In this document: piece by piece, positions 27,163 to 36,134 of the stretch
Position numbering within the stretch: position 1 is the first letter of the stretch
Layout: every line of letters begins with the position of its first letter
Source of the DNA: an uncultured Myxococcales bacterium
GTDB lineage: Bacteria > Myxococcota_A > Bradymonadia > UBA7976 > VGTA01
Reading direction: 5' to 3'
Assembly (NCBI GenBank): GCA_937146725.1
Contig: CAKZRU010000042.1
Coordinates: 1 to 64,000, forward strand
DNA length: 64,000 bases
The notes under the pieces: generated by a model
The model's database searches: none
The model's input: only the letters and a program-made list of their open reading frames with translations
Told to the model about the DNA's origin: nothing
Made by a program: the position numbers and the translations under genes

Positions 27163-27921
27163 CTAAGTTCTCAGCTCACCAATTTCCTTAATAATTTGTT
27201 CATGAAACCATTCTTTGGCCATGGTACAAAGTTCAAGTCCGGGATTGTCTTGCTCTGGCTGTGCATAGACAAGGGTATCATGATAAATCACTTTGACATG
27301 AGTGCGCCAACGACTAAAACGAGCCATAAAGTGGCCAAAAATGGGCGCATCACCTACCCAAGAGTCTTCATCTTCAGAAAACTCTATATATACGAGTTGA
27401 ATGGGTAAATTCGCAGCAGCTGCTTCATGGAACATACCGGGCTTTAATGGATCTAAAGTACCTCTTGCAGTTGTCGTACCCTCTGAAAACACTAAAACAG
27501 AAAAACCTTCATTTAATCGTTCTCTTAGAAGTGTTCTTGAGTTTTCTCTGCTTTTTGGATCTTTACGATCGACAAAAACAGTACGCGCCTTACGAGCAGC
27601 AAAGCCAATAATGGGCCAAGACTTGACGTCGGCCTTAGCAAGAAAAACAACCGGACTAATCCCACATAAAACCGGAACATCTGCATAAGATCTATGATTG
27701 GAAATCAAAATACCTTTTTGGTCACTAGCTTGGCCGACTTGTTCAATCTTAATGCCTAAAGTCCACGTCAATGTCTTACCAAAGCTTTGAATGACCAAGG
27801 CTCTGAGTTTATGCTTTTTTTCTGGCACTAAGGCGACCAAGATACCATGTAGGGCGACCCAAAGAATAATGATCAGCATTCGGGTGAGAGCGAGACAGTT
27901 TCCAAAAATTGAAAAGACCAT
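27163..27921 (-). CDS. 1-acyl-glycerol-3-phosphate acyltransferase family (PlsC-like)
   Basis: 252 residues with N-terminal hydrophobic helices (about 5-32). The acyltransferase motif NHRSYAD (75-81, the Hx4D box), FVDR, and FSEGTTTARGTL (the EGTT substrate box) are present. It probably acylates lysophosphatidic acid or a related lysolipid at the inner membrane. The start has a very strong AAGGAGGTCA nine bases upstream, which lies over the end of the preceding gene; only three bases separate them, so the two form an operon. Confidence 0.9.
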   Translation of the reverse strand: MVFSIFGNCLALTRMLIIILWVALHGILVALVPEKKHKLRALVIQSFGKTLTWTLGIKIEQVGQASDQKGILISNHRSYADVPVLCGISPVVFLAKADVKSWPIIGFAARKARTVFVDRKDPKSRENSRTLLRERLNEGFSVLVFSEGTTTARGTLDPLKPGMFHEAAAANLPIQLVYIEFSEDEDSWVGDAPIFGHFMARFSRWRTHVKVIYHDTLVYAQPEQDNPGLELCTMAKEWFHEQIIKEIGELRT

Positions 27922-27924
27922 AGT

Positions 27925-29073
27925 TTAATGACCTCCTTGCTTCCGTATACTCATTGAAAAGCAAAAGTTGGCATCATCTATTCCCTGTGTTGCCTCATAA
28001 GTAAATAAATAAGGAGCCGGTGGTCCCACTAAGTCGGTGGGTGGGCTGATTGGAAACTTTTTGGTAAACCAGCCAAGCTGTGGCTGAAGCGTTGCAGTGA
28101 AGATCTTTTGACCTGCTTGTTGAATTTGTACTTTAATCGCCTGAGCTTTGGAGTCTCTAAAAGGATGGCGAAGGGCTAAATCTTCCCAGCCGTATTTAAA
28201 CCAAAGTTCAGTCTGATTGGACTCTACCGGTACCCACCATGCGACTTGAGCGATATGACCTTGGTGAGGCATTGCCGAAATACAGCGTTTGGGGCTTTCA
28301 TCAATGACCCGCCAATCTTGCGATAAATGCTCTGTCGGGTGAAGTCGACAATCAATATAGGGAAGCCAACGGCGTCGATCAAGTGTGTATAAGTCACGTC
28401 GTCTTGAACGCTTTTTAAGTTGTTCGGCCTGTGGTCTTGCCAAACACTTAGATGCCCTTTGGCGTAAACGATGGCTTTGTGGGGCACAGTGCCAACCATG
28501 CAAGGCCCAAAAGTCACAGTTTTGCTTTGGCATTGGTTTGGCAGGGGATTTGGCTCGAGGCTTACCATGCAGTCTTGAAAAAGACACTCGGTTTGGATTG
28601 GGTAAATCATCATATAAATTATGTAGGTTTATAGGCCCTTTAATCTTCATCAAGCTCAGGCTCACCGGCCCAGAGTCCTGTGCTTGAAATACCTTTTTAG
28701 AGATCAATCCAAGGTTTTGAACAATTTGATATTTAGAAGAATTCTGTAAATGAACACCATCTCTATCAAAAGCGCCTAACACCCATAAGCGTTTAGCTTG
28801 AGCAAAGTCAACTTCACCTTGTTGAGCCAATGGAATAACGGGTAAACCATGCAAGCTGAGTCGCGATTCTCCTGCCCATTCCGGATACCAAGTCACAAAG
28901 TCACCCTCTATTAAGTTTTCTTTAATATAATGGGAGGCTAAAGACCAAGTTTCCCTTGAAGGTACAGCAGCTCTTCTTTGAACAGTACTCCAAACCGACC
29001 AAGCAGTACAGGATATGAGCAAAGCAAATAAGACCTTGTGACCTAGATTATGCGATAGAGCATTCTCTTGCAT
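27925..29073 (-). CDS. Membrane-anchored protein of unknown function, co-transcribed with the PlsC-like gene
   Basis: 382 residues with one N-terminal hydrophobic helix (about 13-30) and an otherwise soluble body that should lie in the periplasm. Regions of note are a basic stretch (KKRSRRRDLYTLDRRRW), several Trp residues, and a beta-rich C-terminal half. The layout (anchor, then a body starting SRETWSLASHYI and the phrase DFVTWYPEWAGESRL) resembles the soluble end of glycosyltransferase-type membrane proteins from which the membrane part has been lost, but I cannot show this. The overlap in order with an acyltransferase suggests envelope work. Function unknown. Confidence 0.7.
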   Translation of the reverse strand: MQENALSHNLGHKVLFALLISCTAWSVWSTVQRRAAVPSRETWSLASHYIKENLIEGDFVTWYPEWAGESRLSLHGLPVIPLAQQGEVDFAQAKRLWVLGAFDRDGVHLQNSSKYQIVQNLGLISKKVFQAQDSGPVSLSLMKIKGPINLHNLYDDLPNPNRVSFSRLHGKPRAKSPAKPMPKQNCDFWALHGWHCAPQSHRLRQRASKCLARPQAEQLKKRSRRRDLYTLDRRRWLPYIDCRLHPTEHLSQDWRVIDESPKRCISAMPHQGHIAQVAWWVPVESNQTELWFKYGWEDLALRHPFRDSKAQAIKVQIQQAGQKIFTATLQPQLGWFTKKFPISPPTDLVGPPAPYLFTYEATQGIDDANFCFSMSIRKQGGH

Positions 29074-29079
29074 TCTGCT

Positions 29080-30954
29080 TTAACCACCACACACAAAATC
29101 AGCAAGACTATTACGAGGATCTACACAAAGAGAGCCATTTAAAGAGCCAATATTGTCAACATTGCAACATGTTAAGCCTTGTGGACAAGCTAAGTTTTCA
29201 TCGCATTCTAGGGCACAAAACTGACCGGTAAAGGGAACTCGTGGATCTTGGCAAGTTTCAGCGCTTGTGCATTGATCACAACTGGGGAGTTCATTACCAT
29301 TCCCCCAACTTGAATAGCTTCTTTCAGCTCCGTTCAAACACTCTTGATCAACACAGGCTTCGCCTTCGGCGCATTGGTCATTGGTGACACAGGTTACACA
29401 GTTACCATCACTTGGATCACAATAACTACCTGCTTCACAATTCACAGATTCACAGAGATCAGGTTGACACGCATTTTCTAAGTCAGCACATACATTTACA
29501 ATCTGCCTATCTCGAATGACCTGACTACAGGTTTGACCGACATCACAATCAGAATTAGCTTCGCAGGTGACAGCACATGCTTGTACATTTTGTAAGGTGT
29601 ATACAATGCAATAAGAACCATCTGGGCAATCTGACTCATTCTCACAAGGTAAGCATTGAGCACTATCACAAGCTCCGGTTGTTTGGTTACATAAGGAGCC
29701 GGGGTCACATGTCACATCGGCACACAAGTCATTACATTCTCCGCTGGTTGGATCACAACTTGCTTCCTCGGGGCATAAGCTACAAGGGCCTTGATCACAG
29801 TCAGTACATTCACAGCTAGTAGCTCGATTTCCCGAGCAAGTCACAGCATTCACCGAAGATATTTCTTCGATTTCACAGGTGCTTGGATCAAAGCGAAAGA
29901 CTTGCCACATTGAACGATTCGTATTGTTTTCACTTGTAATTTCTTGTGGACCAAAGGCAAAGGAAGCACCATTACAGGCTAAAGAAAGCAAAGCTGTTCC
30001 GGTCACAGAGTTTCGACCGGTAAATAAATCAACCGCTACCGTGTGCCAACCTGCACTAGGTTCATTGATAGAGATCGTTTCTTGAGTTTCTCCATTTTGT
30101 GGGGCATCGCCGGATAAACCTGGCAAGGCCCAATTTGGGCTTTGATTAGTAGACCAACAATCGGATTCTCGACTAAAAAAGACCCCACGAGGATTGATTA
30201 AGTGCAAGTCAAAGTCAAGTTGTGCATTCTCCCAATTAAGTTGAATGATGACGGGAGTGTCAATCTCATCACACAAGTCACCCGTACCATCTAAGTCACT
30301 ATCAGCTTGATCAAAGTTAGCGTCATTTGGACAGTTATCACAGCGGTTACCGATGCCATCATCATCATTATCACTCTGCCCGGGGTTTACTTGGTTGGGA
30401 CAGTTATCATCTAAATCAAAAATGCCATCATTGTCACTGTCTTGAAAAGCTTCGCAGGCATCACCCACACCATCTAAATCAGCATCTGCTTGATCAAAGT
30501 TAGCGATATCTGGACAATTATCACAGGCATCACCTCGACCATCATCATCACGGTCCCCTTGACTATTATTAGCCTCCAAAGGACAGTTATCATCCTGATT
30601 GAGAATACCATCATTGTCGGTATCTTCATTAGCGGGTAATGGTTCGCCGGCCGTGTTTTCGCCTGCAAGATCTTCACCAGCGAGCATCTCTCCTGCAGTG
30701 ATTTCGCCGGCCGTGTTTTCACCAGCGAGCATCTCTCCTGCAGTGATTTCACCTGCAGTGATTTCGCCTGCCATCATTTTACCGGCAACATTTAAAAGAT
30801 TGTCGCCCGAAGCCATTTCTCCGGCTTCTGATTCCCTAGAACGCTCAACTACACTATCATCGATGCATGCTTGGCAGATAAAAATAAGTCCTAGGCTGAG
30901 TATTAACTTTAAACAGCTAGAACCATAGAAGAACTGATTTTGAGATTTAAACAT
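29080..30954 (-). CDS. Surface lipoprotein with AGEM linkers, thrombospondin type-3 repeats and cysteine modules
   Basis: 624 residues from ATG 30954 (MFKSQNQ), chosen because it starts a proper signal peptide with lipobox IFICQAC; the frame is open back to 31008. After the lipidated Cys come about ten AGExx units, then five to six calcium-binding thrombospondin type-3 repeats (DxDxDGxxDxxDNCP). A beta-sandwich domain follows (LDFDLHLINPRGVFF...GWHTVAVDLFTG), typical of von Willebrand-like surface proteins. The C-terminal third is cysteine-rich (CESVNCEAGSYCDPSDGNC). The last segment CDQCTSAETCQDPR is of a type common in myxobacterial lipoproteins. Likely a calcium-stabilised stalk on the cell surface. 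Confidence 0.87.
   Translation of the reverse strand: MFKSQNQFFYGSSCLKLILSLGLIFICQACIDDSVVERSRESEAGEMASGDNLLNVAGKMMAGEITAGEITAGEMLAGENTAGEITAGEMLAGEDLAGENTAGEPLPANEDTDNDGILNQDDNCPLEANNSQGDRDDDGRGDACDNCPDIANFDQADADLDGVGDACEAFQDSDNDGIFDLDDNCPNQVNPGQSDNDDDGIGNRCDNCPNDANFDQADSDLDGTGDLCDEIDTPVIIQLNWENAQLDFDLHLINPRGVFFSRESDCWSTNQSPNWALPGLSGDAPQNGETQETISINEPSAGWHTVAVDLFTGRNSVTGTALLSLACNGASFAFGPQEITSENNTNRSMWQVFRFDPSTCEIEEISSVNAVTCSGNRATSCECTDCDQGPCSLCPEEASCDPTSGECNDLCADVTCDPGSLCNQTTGACDSAQCLPCENESDCPDGSYCIVYTLQNVQACAVTCEANSDCDVGQTCSQVIRDRQIVNVCADLENACQPDLCESVNCEAGSYCDPSDGNCVTCVTNDQCAEGEACVDQECLNGAERSYSSWGNGNELPSCDQCTSAETCQDPRVPFTGQFCALECDENLACPQGLTCCNVDNIGSLNGSLCVDPRNSLADFVCGG
30647..30794. repeat. 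15-bp degenerate tandem repeat encoding AGExx
   Basis: About ten 15-base units encode Ala-Gly-Glu plus two variable residues (MT, IT, ML, NT, DL) on the minus strand. A larger composite of these units is duplicated (the stretch starting at 30650 recurs at about 30710), showing expansion by blocks. All changes keep the frame. Confidence 0.85.
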
Positions 30955-31092
30955 ACTTTTTTCTACCCATAAAATGTGTTTTTCATTAAGATAGAGTTTT
31001 CGTTTCACACTTGCAATGTTACTGATCGTTTTGTTTTGTAAGTGAGTTATTCTATGCTTGAGTTGTTCTAAAATGAGTATAGCGAAAGATCA

Positions 31093-32319
31093 TTACATCC
31101 TAGTTAATGATTGTGGAGTAGGTGAAAACCTACGCTGTACTTCGCCTCTTCTGGCAGGAATGACCAAAGTCACCTGATACCCACGAGCTTCTTTGCGAAA
31201 GCCGGCCGTAACCTTAGCTTTGCTTCTATAGAGCAAGCGCAAACGTTTTTCAGTTAGGTTAAGACCCAGTCCACTCGAATCGCTATCAGACTCCGAAATT
31301 GTACTAGATACGCTTTGGGTATGGCTATTGCCATTGTCGGTAATGGTAACCGTTAAAAAGCCATTTTCTTCACTAATCTTGACTTCGATGCTTCCTTTTT
31401 CGTTAAGTAAATCAAGGGTATCAAGTCGGCCATGCTTGAAGCAGTTTTCAAGAATCGGTTGCAAAATCAATGGAGGAACAAGTACATCGCCACACTGCTC
31501 AGGACTATCGATTAGAATATCGAACTTTTCCGGAAAACGATCTTTCATAATAGATGTATATGCATTCAATAGTTTTAATTCATCTTTAAGAGAGAGCTCC
31601 ATCATGGAATTAAGTTTTAAGGACGCCCTCAACAACTTACTTAAATTCTCGATCATACGGTCGGCCGATGACACATTTTCATACATCATTGCTGAAATGG
31701 TGTTTAAAGTATTAAAAAGAAAGTGAGGATTAATTTGTCCTTGTAAAGATCTTAGCTTTTCTTTGGCTAATTGTTGCTCAATTCTGAGCACTCTTAATTG
31801 TTCTGCATTAGATCTTTGAAAGAATAACAAGCCGTGTATTGTAGCAATCGTAACCGTTAGCATGAAAATCTGTGGAGGAATTTCAGTTTGGATTACTTCT
31901 GGCCAATTAATCACTTTTGAGTACTCTAAACCAAAAGCTTCAAAGGCAAAATGCCTTAAAAAACTAGAAAGCGATATAAAAAGAATACAGTGAATAATTG
32001 TGATTAAAAGATATGTTAGACCTGTTTTGATCGTATCTCGACGCCAAACCGGATTTTTATAAGTGAATATTGCCACAGATGATAATAAGCAAGCACTAGT
32101 AAATGAACCGGTTGCATCAACAATGATACAGTGGAGTTGACTGCTTAATTCTGGCTGAATGATGACATTAAACTGACGTCTACTGTAGGCAATAAACCCT
32201 GTAGATAAGATCAAGAAAAAGAAGCCAATGATAAAACCAAAAGGCAGTTTGATTTCGATTGTTTCAATCTTTTGGCTCAATGAGATTGATAAGCTATTAG
32301 ACTTCAAATAAGGCTCCAT
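31093..32319 (-). CDS. LytS-type sensor histidine kinase
   Basis: 408 residues. Four predicted N-terminal membrane helices (about 30-175), then the His_kinase box LQGQINPHFLFNTLNTISAMMYE with the phospho-acceptor His, and a HATPase_c domain (LQPILENCFKHG as N-box, DNG and GLGLNLTEKRLRLLY). There is no periplasmic sensor domain, so the signal is probably read in or near the membrane. The start ATG 32319 overlaps the LytTR regulator gene by 23 bases (GTG 32328 is an alternative), so the two are translationally coupled. Confidence 0.92.
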   Translation of the reverse strand: MEPYLKSNSLSISLSQKIETIEIKLPFGFIIGFFFLILSTGFIAYSRRQFNVIIQPELSSQLHCIIVDATGSFTSACLLSSVAIFTYKNPVWRRDTIKTGLTYLLITIIHCILFISLSSFLRHFAFEAFGLEYSKVINWPEVIQTEIPPQIFMLTVTIATIHGLLFFQRSNAEQLRVLRIEQQLAKEKLRSLQGQINPHFLFNTLNTISAMMYENVSSADRMIENLSKLLRASLKLNSMMELSLKDELKLLNAYTSIMKDRFPEKFDILIDSPEQCGDVLVPPLILQPILENCFKHGRLDTLDLLNEKGSIEVKISEENGFLTVTITDNGNSHTQSVSSTISESDSDSSGLGLNLTEKRLRLLYRSKAKVTAGFRKEARGYQVTLVIPARRGEVQRRFSPTPQSLTRM

Positions 32320-33055
32320 TTTCCGCACGATAATGACGAGACCACTTGAGTTGATGCCCTGTCTTGAGCGTCACTGTCGCATCTCCATGAGCAATCACTT
32401 CTACACTTTTAATTTGATTGAGTTGAACAATTTGAGAGCGGTTAAGCCTTAAAAAGGATTCAGGAGACAGCCTTGAGCTGAGGTTTTTAAGAGTGCCACG
32501 TCTAATAAAAGAACGTTTTTCAGTATAAAACTCACAATAATTACCACTGGCCTTAATCCAATAAACGTCATCTAAATCTAATAAGGACTGTAGCTTACCA
32601 CGCCCTTCAACTCTAATGTGAGTCAAATATTGTTGTTCTTCTTCAGATGTGAGTTCCTCACCCATAGAGTTAGGTAAATCAAGCCTAGTTAACACTCTTG
32701 TGATCGATTGCTCAAAACGTTCATAGGCAAAGGGTTTAAGCAAATAATCTACCGCATCCACCTCAAAAGCCTCAAGAGCATATTCTTCATATGCGGTTGT
32801 GAACAAAACCAAAGGCTTATTGTCTTCCGGTAATCTTTTGACTAATTCTAAGCCGCTCAAGTGAGGCATATTTATGTCAGCAACAAGTACATGTGGTTGC
32901 CAAGATTTGACTAACTCTAATGCTTTCAGTCCATCTTCGGCTTCGGCCAACTCATGTTTATTGTCTGTGTCATATAATGTGATGAAATGCTTTAGTTTGT
33001 CTCGAGCATGTTTTTCATCATCGACGATGAGAATCTTAAGTTGGCAATCCGACAT
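32297..33055 (-). CDS. LytTR-family response regulator
   Basis: 252 residues. The receiver domain has the acidic pair VDDE, the phosphorylation site in VLVADINMPHLSG, and Lys in YLLKPF. The C-terminal half is a LytTR DNA-binding domain (DVYWIKASGNYCEFYT, RRGTLKNLSSRL, FLRLNRSQIVQLNQI). It starts 9 bases after the stop of the beta-barrel gene upstream and overlaps the kinase gene downstream, so barrel, regulator and kinase form one operon. The pair may control its own operon in response to envelope state. Confidence 0.94.
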   Translation of the reverse strand: MSDCQLKILIVDDEKHARDKLKHFITLYDTDNKHELAEAEDGLKALELVKSWQPHVLVADINMPHLSGLELVKRLPEDNKPLVLFTTAYEEYALEAFEVDAVDYLLKPFAYERFEQSITRVLTRLDLPNSMGEELTSEEEQQYLTHIRVEGRGKLQSLLDLDDVYWIKASGNYCEFYTEKRSFIRRGTLKNLSSRLSPESFLRLNRSQIVQLNQIKSVEVIAHGDATVTLKTGHQLKWSRHYRAENGALFEV

Positions 33056-33064
33056 TTCATTTTC

Positions 33065-34258
33065 TTAGAAGTAAAGTCCGAGCTGGAAGATCATAGTATT
33101 GCTCGCTTCAACTTCTTTGTTACGGACATTCTCGATTTTATCGGTAAAGAAGCTTCTAGTATAACGAGCACCTAAACTAATTGAACCACCCAAGTTTAGA
33201 TCAACTCCTAAGCCTAAGTCAATAGCAGGTGTGGTTTCATCATTTTCTTCAAAGCGACTCAAACCGATTAAAGGATATAAATCCATGCACTGGCCTACAG
33301 GTAAGTAGATTCTAAGTTGGCCACGATAAGAAGAACGGCTTGCTGGATCATTGTAGTCAGCAAATTGAGCCTCAGCCGCAAGGCCAATCATGTTGGAACG
33401 ATAACCGCCACCAATCGTGTAAGTGGGCTGAGAATCATCAAGACCTTCTGTATTTTGAGTACCAAAACCCGCATTTACCATTAGACGACCACCCTGTGGA
33501 CGACAGTTTATTGGTGCTCTCATTCCTCCACCATAAGCTGGGGCAGGTGCTGGGGCAGGTGCTGGAGCTGGGGCATAGCCAGCAGAGTTATTGTCATAAG
33601 TGTCATCTTGATACACTGTATCACTGGTTTGAGAGGTCTTTTTAGTGACGCGCTTCTTTTGAGTGCGCTTTGTGGTTGTCGTGGTTTTTGTCGTAGTCGT
33701 TTTTTTATTTTTAGTGCTTTCAACGATTGTACGGTTTGGTCCATTTATATTCTTTTTGGTAGGCTTACCAACGAAGTTACGCTTAGGAGACTGTACTGAA
33801 GTTTTAGTCCCTTTGGTTTTATCCTTGGTCACGATCCCTTTGTTAAAAGTTTTCTTACTTGAGCCCTTGGTACTTAAGCCCTTTTTACCGCTTGTTTTTG
33901 GCTTTGAAGTCTTAGCCGAGGTTTTGCGCTTAGATTTTGGGTTGATTTGAGTTCGGGTGCTTTTAACAGGTGCTTTCGCTCGGTTTTTCTTTTTGAGTGT
34001 ACCTTTCGCCTTACTTGGTTTTTTAGCTACCTTTTTCTTAACCTTTTTGACTGTCTTTGATTTGATCGCCTTTTTGCCTTTGCCTTTAGTCTTCTTTTTT
34101 AGGTCAACCCGCTTAAGGGTTTTAGTAGATTTCTTTTTAGCTTGAGCACTATTTACTTGCATCAATCCATCAAATGAACAGGTGAAAGGAACAAGTAAAA
34201 AGCTTAATAAAGTAAGCCTTAAGAAATAAGCTTTGTGCGAGTTTGAAAAGAGATTCAT
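33065..34258 (-). CDS. Outer-membrane barrel with a long histone-H1-like basic periplasmic segment
   Basis: 397 residues: signal peptide (to about NSAQAK), then about 170 residues almost only Lys, Thr, Ser, Ala and Pro (KKKTKGKGKKAIKSKTVKKV), with very few acidic residues, then an Ala-Pro repeat (APAPAPAPAPAYGGG) and a C-terminal barrel of about 150 residues. The barrel ends MIFQLGLYF with the terminal Phe. The basic part should lie in the periplasm or outside. It may bind anionic polymers such as LPS, peptidoglycan-linked polymers or extracellular DNA; this is inference. First gene of an operon with a LytTR/LytS pair. The tail closest in look is eukaryotic-type histone H1 and the basic tails of bacterial HU. 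Confidence 0.8.
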   Translation of the reverse strand: MNLFSNSHKAYFLRLTLLSFLLVPFTCSFDGLMQVNSAQAKKKSTKTLKRVDLKKKTKGKGKKAIKSKTVKKVKKKVAKKPSKAKGTLKKKNRAKAPVKSTRTQINPKSKRKTSAKTSKPKTSGKKGLSTKGSSKKTFNKGIVTKDKTKGTKTSVQSPKRNFVGKPTKKNINGPNRTIVESTKNKKTTTTKTTTTTKRTQKKRVTKKTSQTSDTVYQDDTYDNNSAGYAPAPAPAPAPAPAYGGGMRAPINCRPQGGRLMVNAGFGTQNTEGLDDSQPTYTIGGGYRSNMIGLAAEAQFADYNDPASRSSYRGQLRIYLPVGQCMDLYPLIGLSRFEENDETTPAIDLGLGVDLNLGGSISLGARYTRSFFTDKIENVRNKEVEASNTMIFQLGLYF

Positions 34259-34349
34259 TTGAGTTTCCTTTGTCGAATATACAAGGTTTTTGGAGTGTAA
34301 AATTAAACTTTAGTTAGGTTTAAGCGATTATTCGCTAAAGATTAAAGAA

Positions 34350-34910
34350 TTATTCATCAAGATTTCCATTATTTTGTTTTTTTATTTGACTACGCAGGTA
34401 AAGGCGCAGGTAAAGGGTCAGAAACATGAGACAAACTAATGTACTGAGCCAATTAAAAAACCATGATTTGCTAAAAATACTAAAGTTTTGAGAACAACCG
34501 GTCTCTGTGATCATTCCATTGTCGCTGTCTTCATCATTCTCTGACCACGCCATGCCTTCAACACAACGCCGGCATTCTTCAAAAGAGGTCTCCGGTTTAT
34601 CTGTGCAACGATCTTGGCTTTCGCATACTCCCATTTCTCCTGTCCAAGGTCTAACACAAGCTAAGCCATCTTGACTTGCCCAACATTCATCCACACAAAT
34701 CACACACTCATTTACACTTGTTTCAGGGGGATCAGTACATAAGGTGTCGGTAATACACACGCCATATTGAGGGCCCGGCAAAGCACAAGGAGCTCGTTCT
34801 TCGGCTCCCTCACAAGCAAGGTAAGCAGCAGGGATATTGGCATAGACCACCGAATGATGATTAAGAAACATAAAGATGGTGCAGATAAGAAATCTTAAAG
34901 TTTTAGGCAT
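34350..34910 (-). CDS. Small secreted cysteine-rich protein with MYXO-CTERM-like tail
   Basis: 186 residues with a signal peptide (cleavage near VVYANIP). Two internal repeats share C-x-T-x-C-T-D-(P/K)-PETS-x-x-E-C-x-x-C-V, each a disulfide-rich module. The end has TETGCSQ, a polar spacer, the helix LSTLVCLMFLTLYLRLYL and a basic stretch, again the MYXO-CTERM layout. No strong ribosome binding site was found before ATG 34910. It lies downstream of no obvious partner. Probably a surface protein. Confidence 0.75.
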   Translation of the reverse strand: MPKTLRFLICTIFMFLNHHSVVYANIPAAYLACEGAEERAPCALPGPQYGVCITDTLCTDPPETSVNECVICVDECWASQDGLACVRPWTGEMGVCESQDRCTDKPETSFEECRRCVEGMAWSENDEDSDNGMITETGCSQNFSIFSKSWFFNWLSTLVCLMFLTLYLRLYLRSQIKKQNNGNLDE

Positions 34911-35035
34911 ATGGGTGCTTATTTAGTCAATCAGAATGAAACAAATCCATGGTGACCGAGGATCACTTATGATGCAAGCTGAATCCTTAAAGATTGTTTA
35001 CCACACCAATACTGCATGTCACTTTAAACAAGTGA

Positions 35036-35914
35036 TTAACCAAATAGGATCCCTTGAGTACGAGTTCGCTCCAAAATATAAGCACGAGCTTCATCACTCA
35101 TATCTTCGCTATTCCATTCGCTAGTAATTCTCTTTAGATAAGATTCATCAAGATCATCAATGCATTTTCCTCTGTATACTCCACTAGCAATATACAGTTT
35201 TTCGGGGTCTTGGCGATCTTCATATAATTTTCTACCCCATCTTTGAACATCAGCTTCCATCTTAGCTTTAAACTTTGCCTGTTGTGCAAACGCTTGCTCT
35301 AGGTCATCAGGCATATAACCAGCCCAAACCATTGCGGTGACTAATAAGGCGGTGACTTCGGAGTCAGCATCAGCACTGTGGGCGGCTTCTTCGGGTAATT
35401 CTAAGCCATAAAAAGCGCAGATCTTCCCTAGACGACTTTGTATTTCTGGATGATGCCAGCGACAAAAAATAAAGGGATCAAGAATCCGGTTCATATCTAG
35501 CTTCCAATCAACACCAGCAGCTTCATTTGCTGCATTGATCATTGGAGCATCAAAGGCAAGAATATTATAGCCACAGATAATGGGGTCAGCGCTTTGGATA
35601 TGCTGATTAAACCACTGAGCAACCGTTTTCCACTTAGGGGCATTGGCCACATCTTCTTGGGCAATCCCATGGATTCTTGTTGCATCGATTGGAATATAAC
35701 GTTCGGGATTGACTTTGGAGCAAAAAGGCGGGCCACAACGCCAGCCACCTTTGACATATACCCCGCCCAATTCAACAATCTTATCCTCACCAATACTGAG
35801 GCCGGTTGTTTCTACATCTACTGCTAAAATCAGTGATTCACTAATCCGCTTGGAAGAATGAGTTTGTGGCTTAACTTTTTCTGCTTTGGTTTCGTTACTC
35901 ATTGATTGACCCAT
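35036..35914 (-). CDS. DnaQ-like 3'-5' exonuclease (ExoX-like)
   Basis: 292 residues. The DEDDh motifs are present: LAVDVETTGL (Exo I), NILAFDAPMI (Exo II) and AHSADADSEV (Exo III with His and Asp). The C-terminal segment GVYRGKCIDDLDESYLKRITS resembles the short DUF3820-type module found after the nuclease in ExoX-like proteins. It probably degrades single-stranded DNA or 3' ends during repair. The start could be ATG 35914 or 35902 (MSNETK). Stand-alone gene. Confidence 0.9.
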   Translation of the reverse strand: MGQSMSNETKAEKVKPQTHSSKRISESLILAVDVETTGLSIGEDKIVELGGVYVKGGWRCGPPFCSKVNPERYIPIDATRIHGIAQEDVANAPKWKTVAQWFNQHIQSADPIICGYNILAFDAPMINAANEAAGVDWKLDMNRILDPFIFCRWHHPEIQSRLGKICAFYGLELPEEAAHSADADSEVTALLVTAMVWAGYMPDDLEQAFAQQAKFKAKMEADVQRWGRKLYEDRQDPEKLYIASGVYRGKCIDDLDESYLKRITSEWNSEDMSDEARAYILERTRTQGILFG

Positions 35915-35940
35915 AGAATACTGACTGAAAGTATTAGGTA

Positions 35941-35976
35941 GATGTGTTCACTTAACTGGATGTGTTCACTTAACTA
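35941..35976. repeat. 18-bp direct repeat, two copies
   Basis: GATGTGTTCACTTAACTG is followed at once by GATGTGTTCACTTAACTA, just upstream of the exonuclease gene start. The TGTTCACTTAAC core could be a binding site present twice. The rest of 35977-36134 is AT-rich with no visible gene. Confidence 0.7.
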
Positions 35977-36134
35977 GAGATGTACTGAAAGCATGAACGA
36001 ATCATACTGATCCGACAAGGTGTTCATAAGACTTTGAACTTGCTTAGTTTAAACTACTTAAGTGAGAGAAATGCTACAGTAAAAATGCGACAATCACACT
36101 AATATTAAAGTGATCAAGCGATAGGATATGTCGC

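Noticed and set aside
33663..34145. Plus-strand frames rich in Val, Phe and Leu that look like membrane proteins
   Set aside because: They are the complement of the Lys/Thr-rich coding stretch of the barrel protein; AAG and ACA read backwards give Leu, Val and Phe-like codons.
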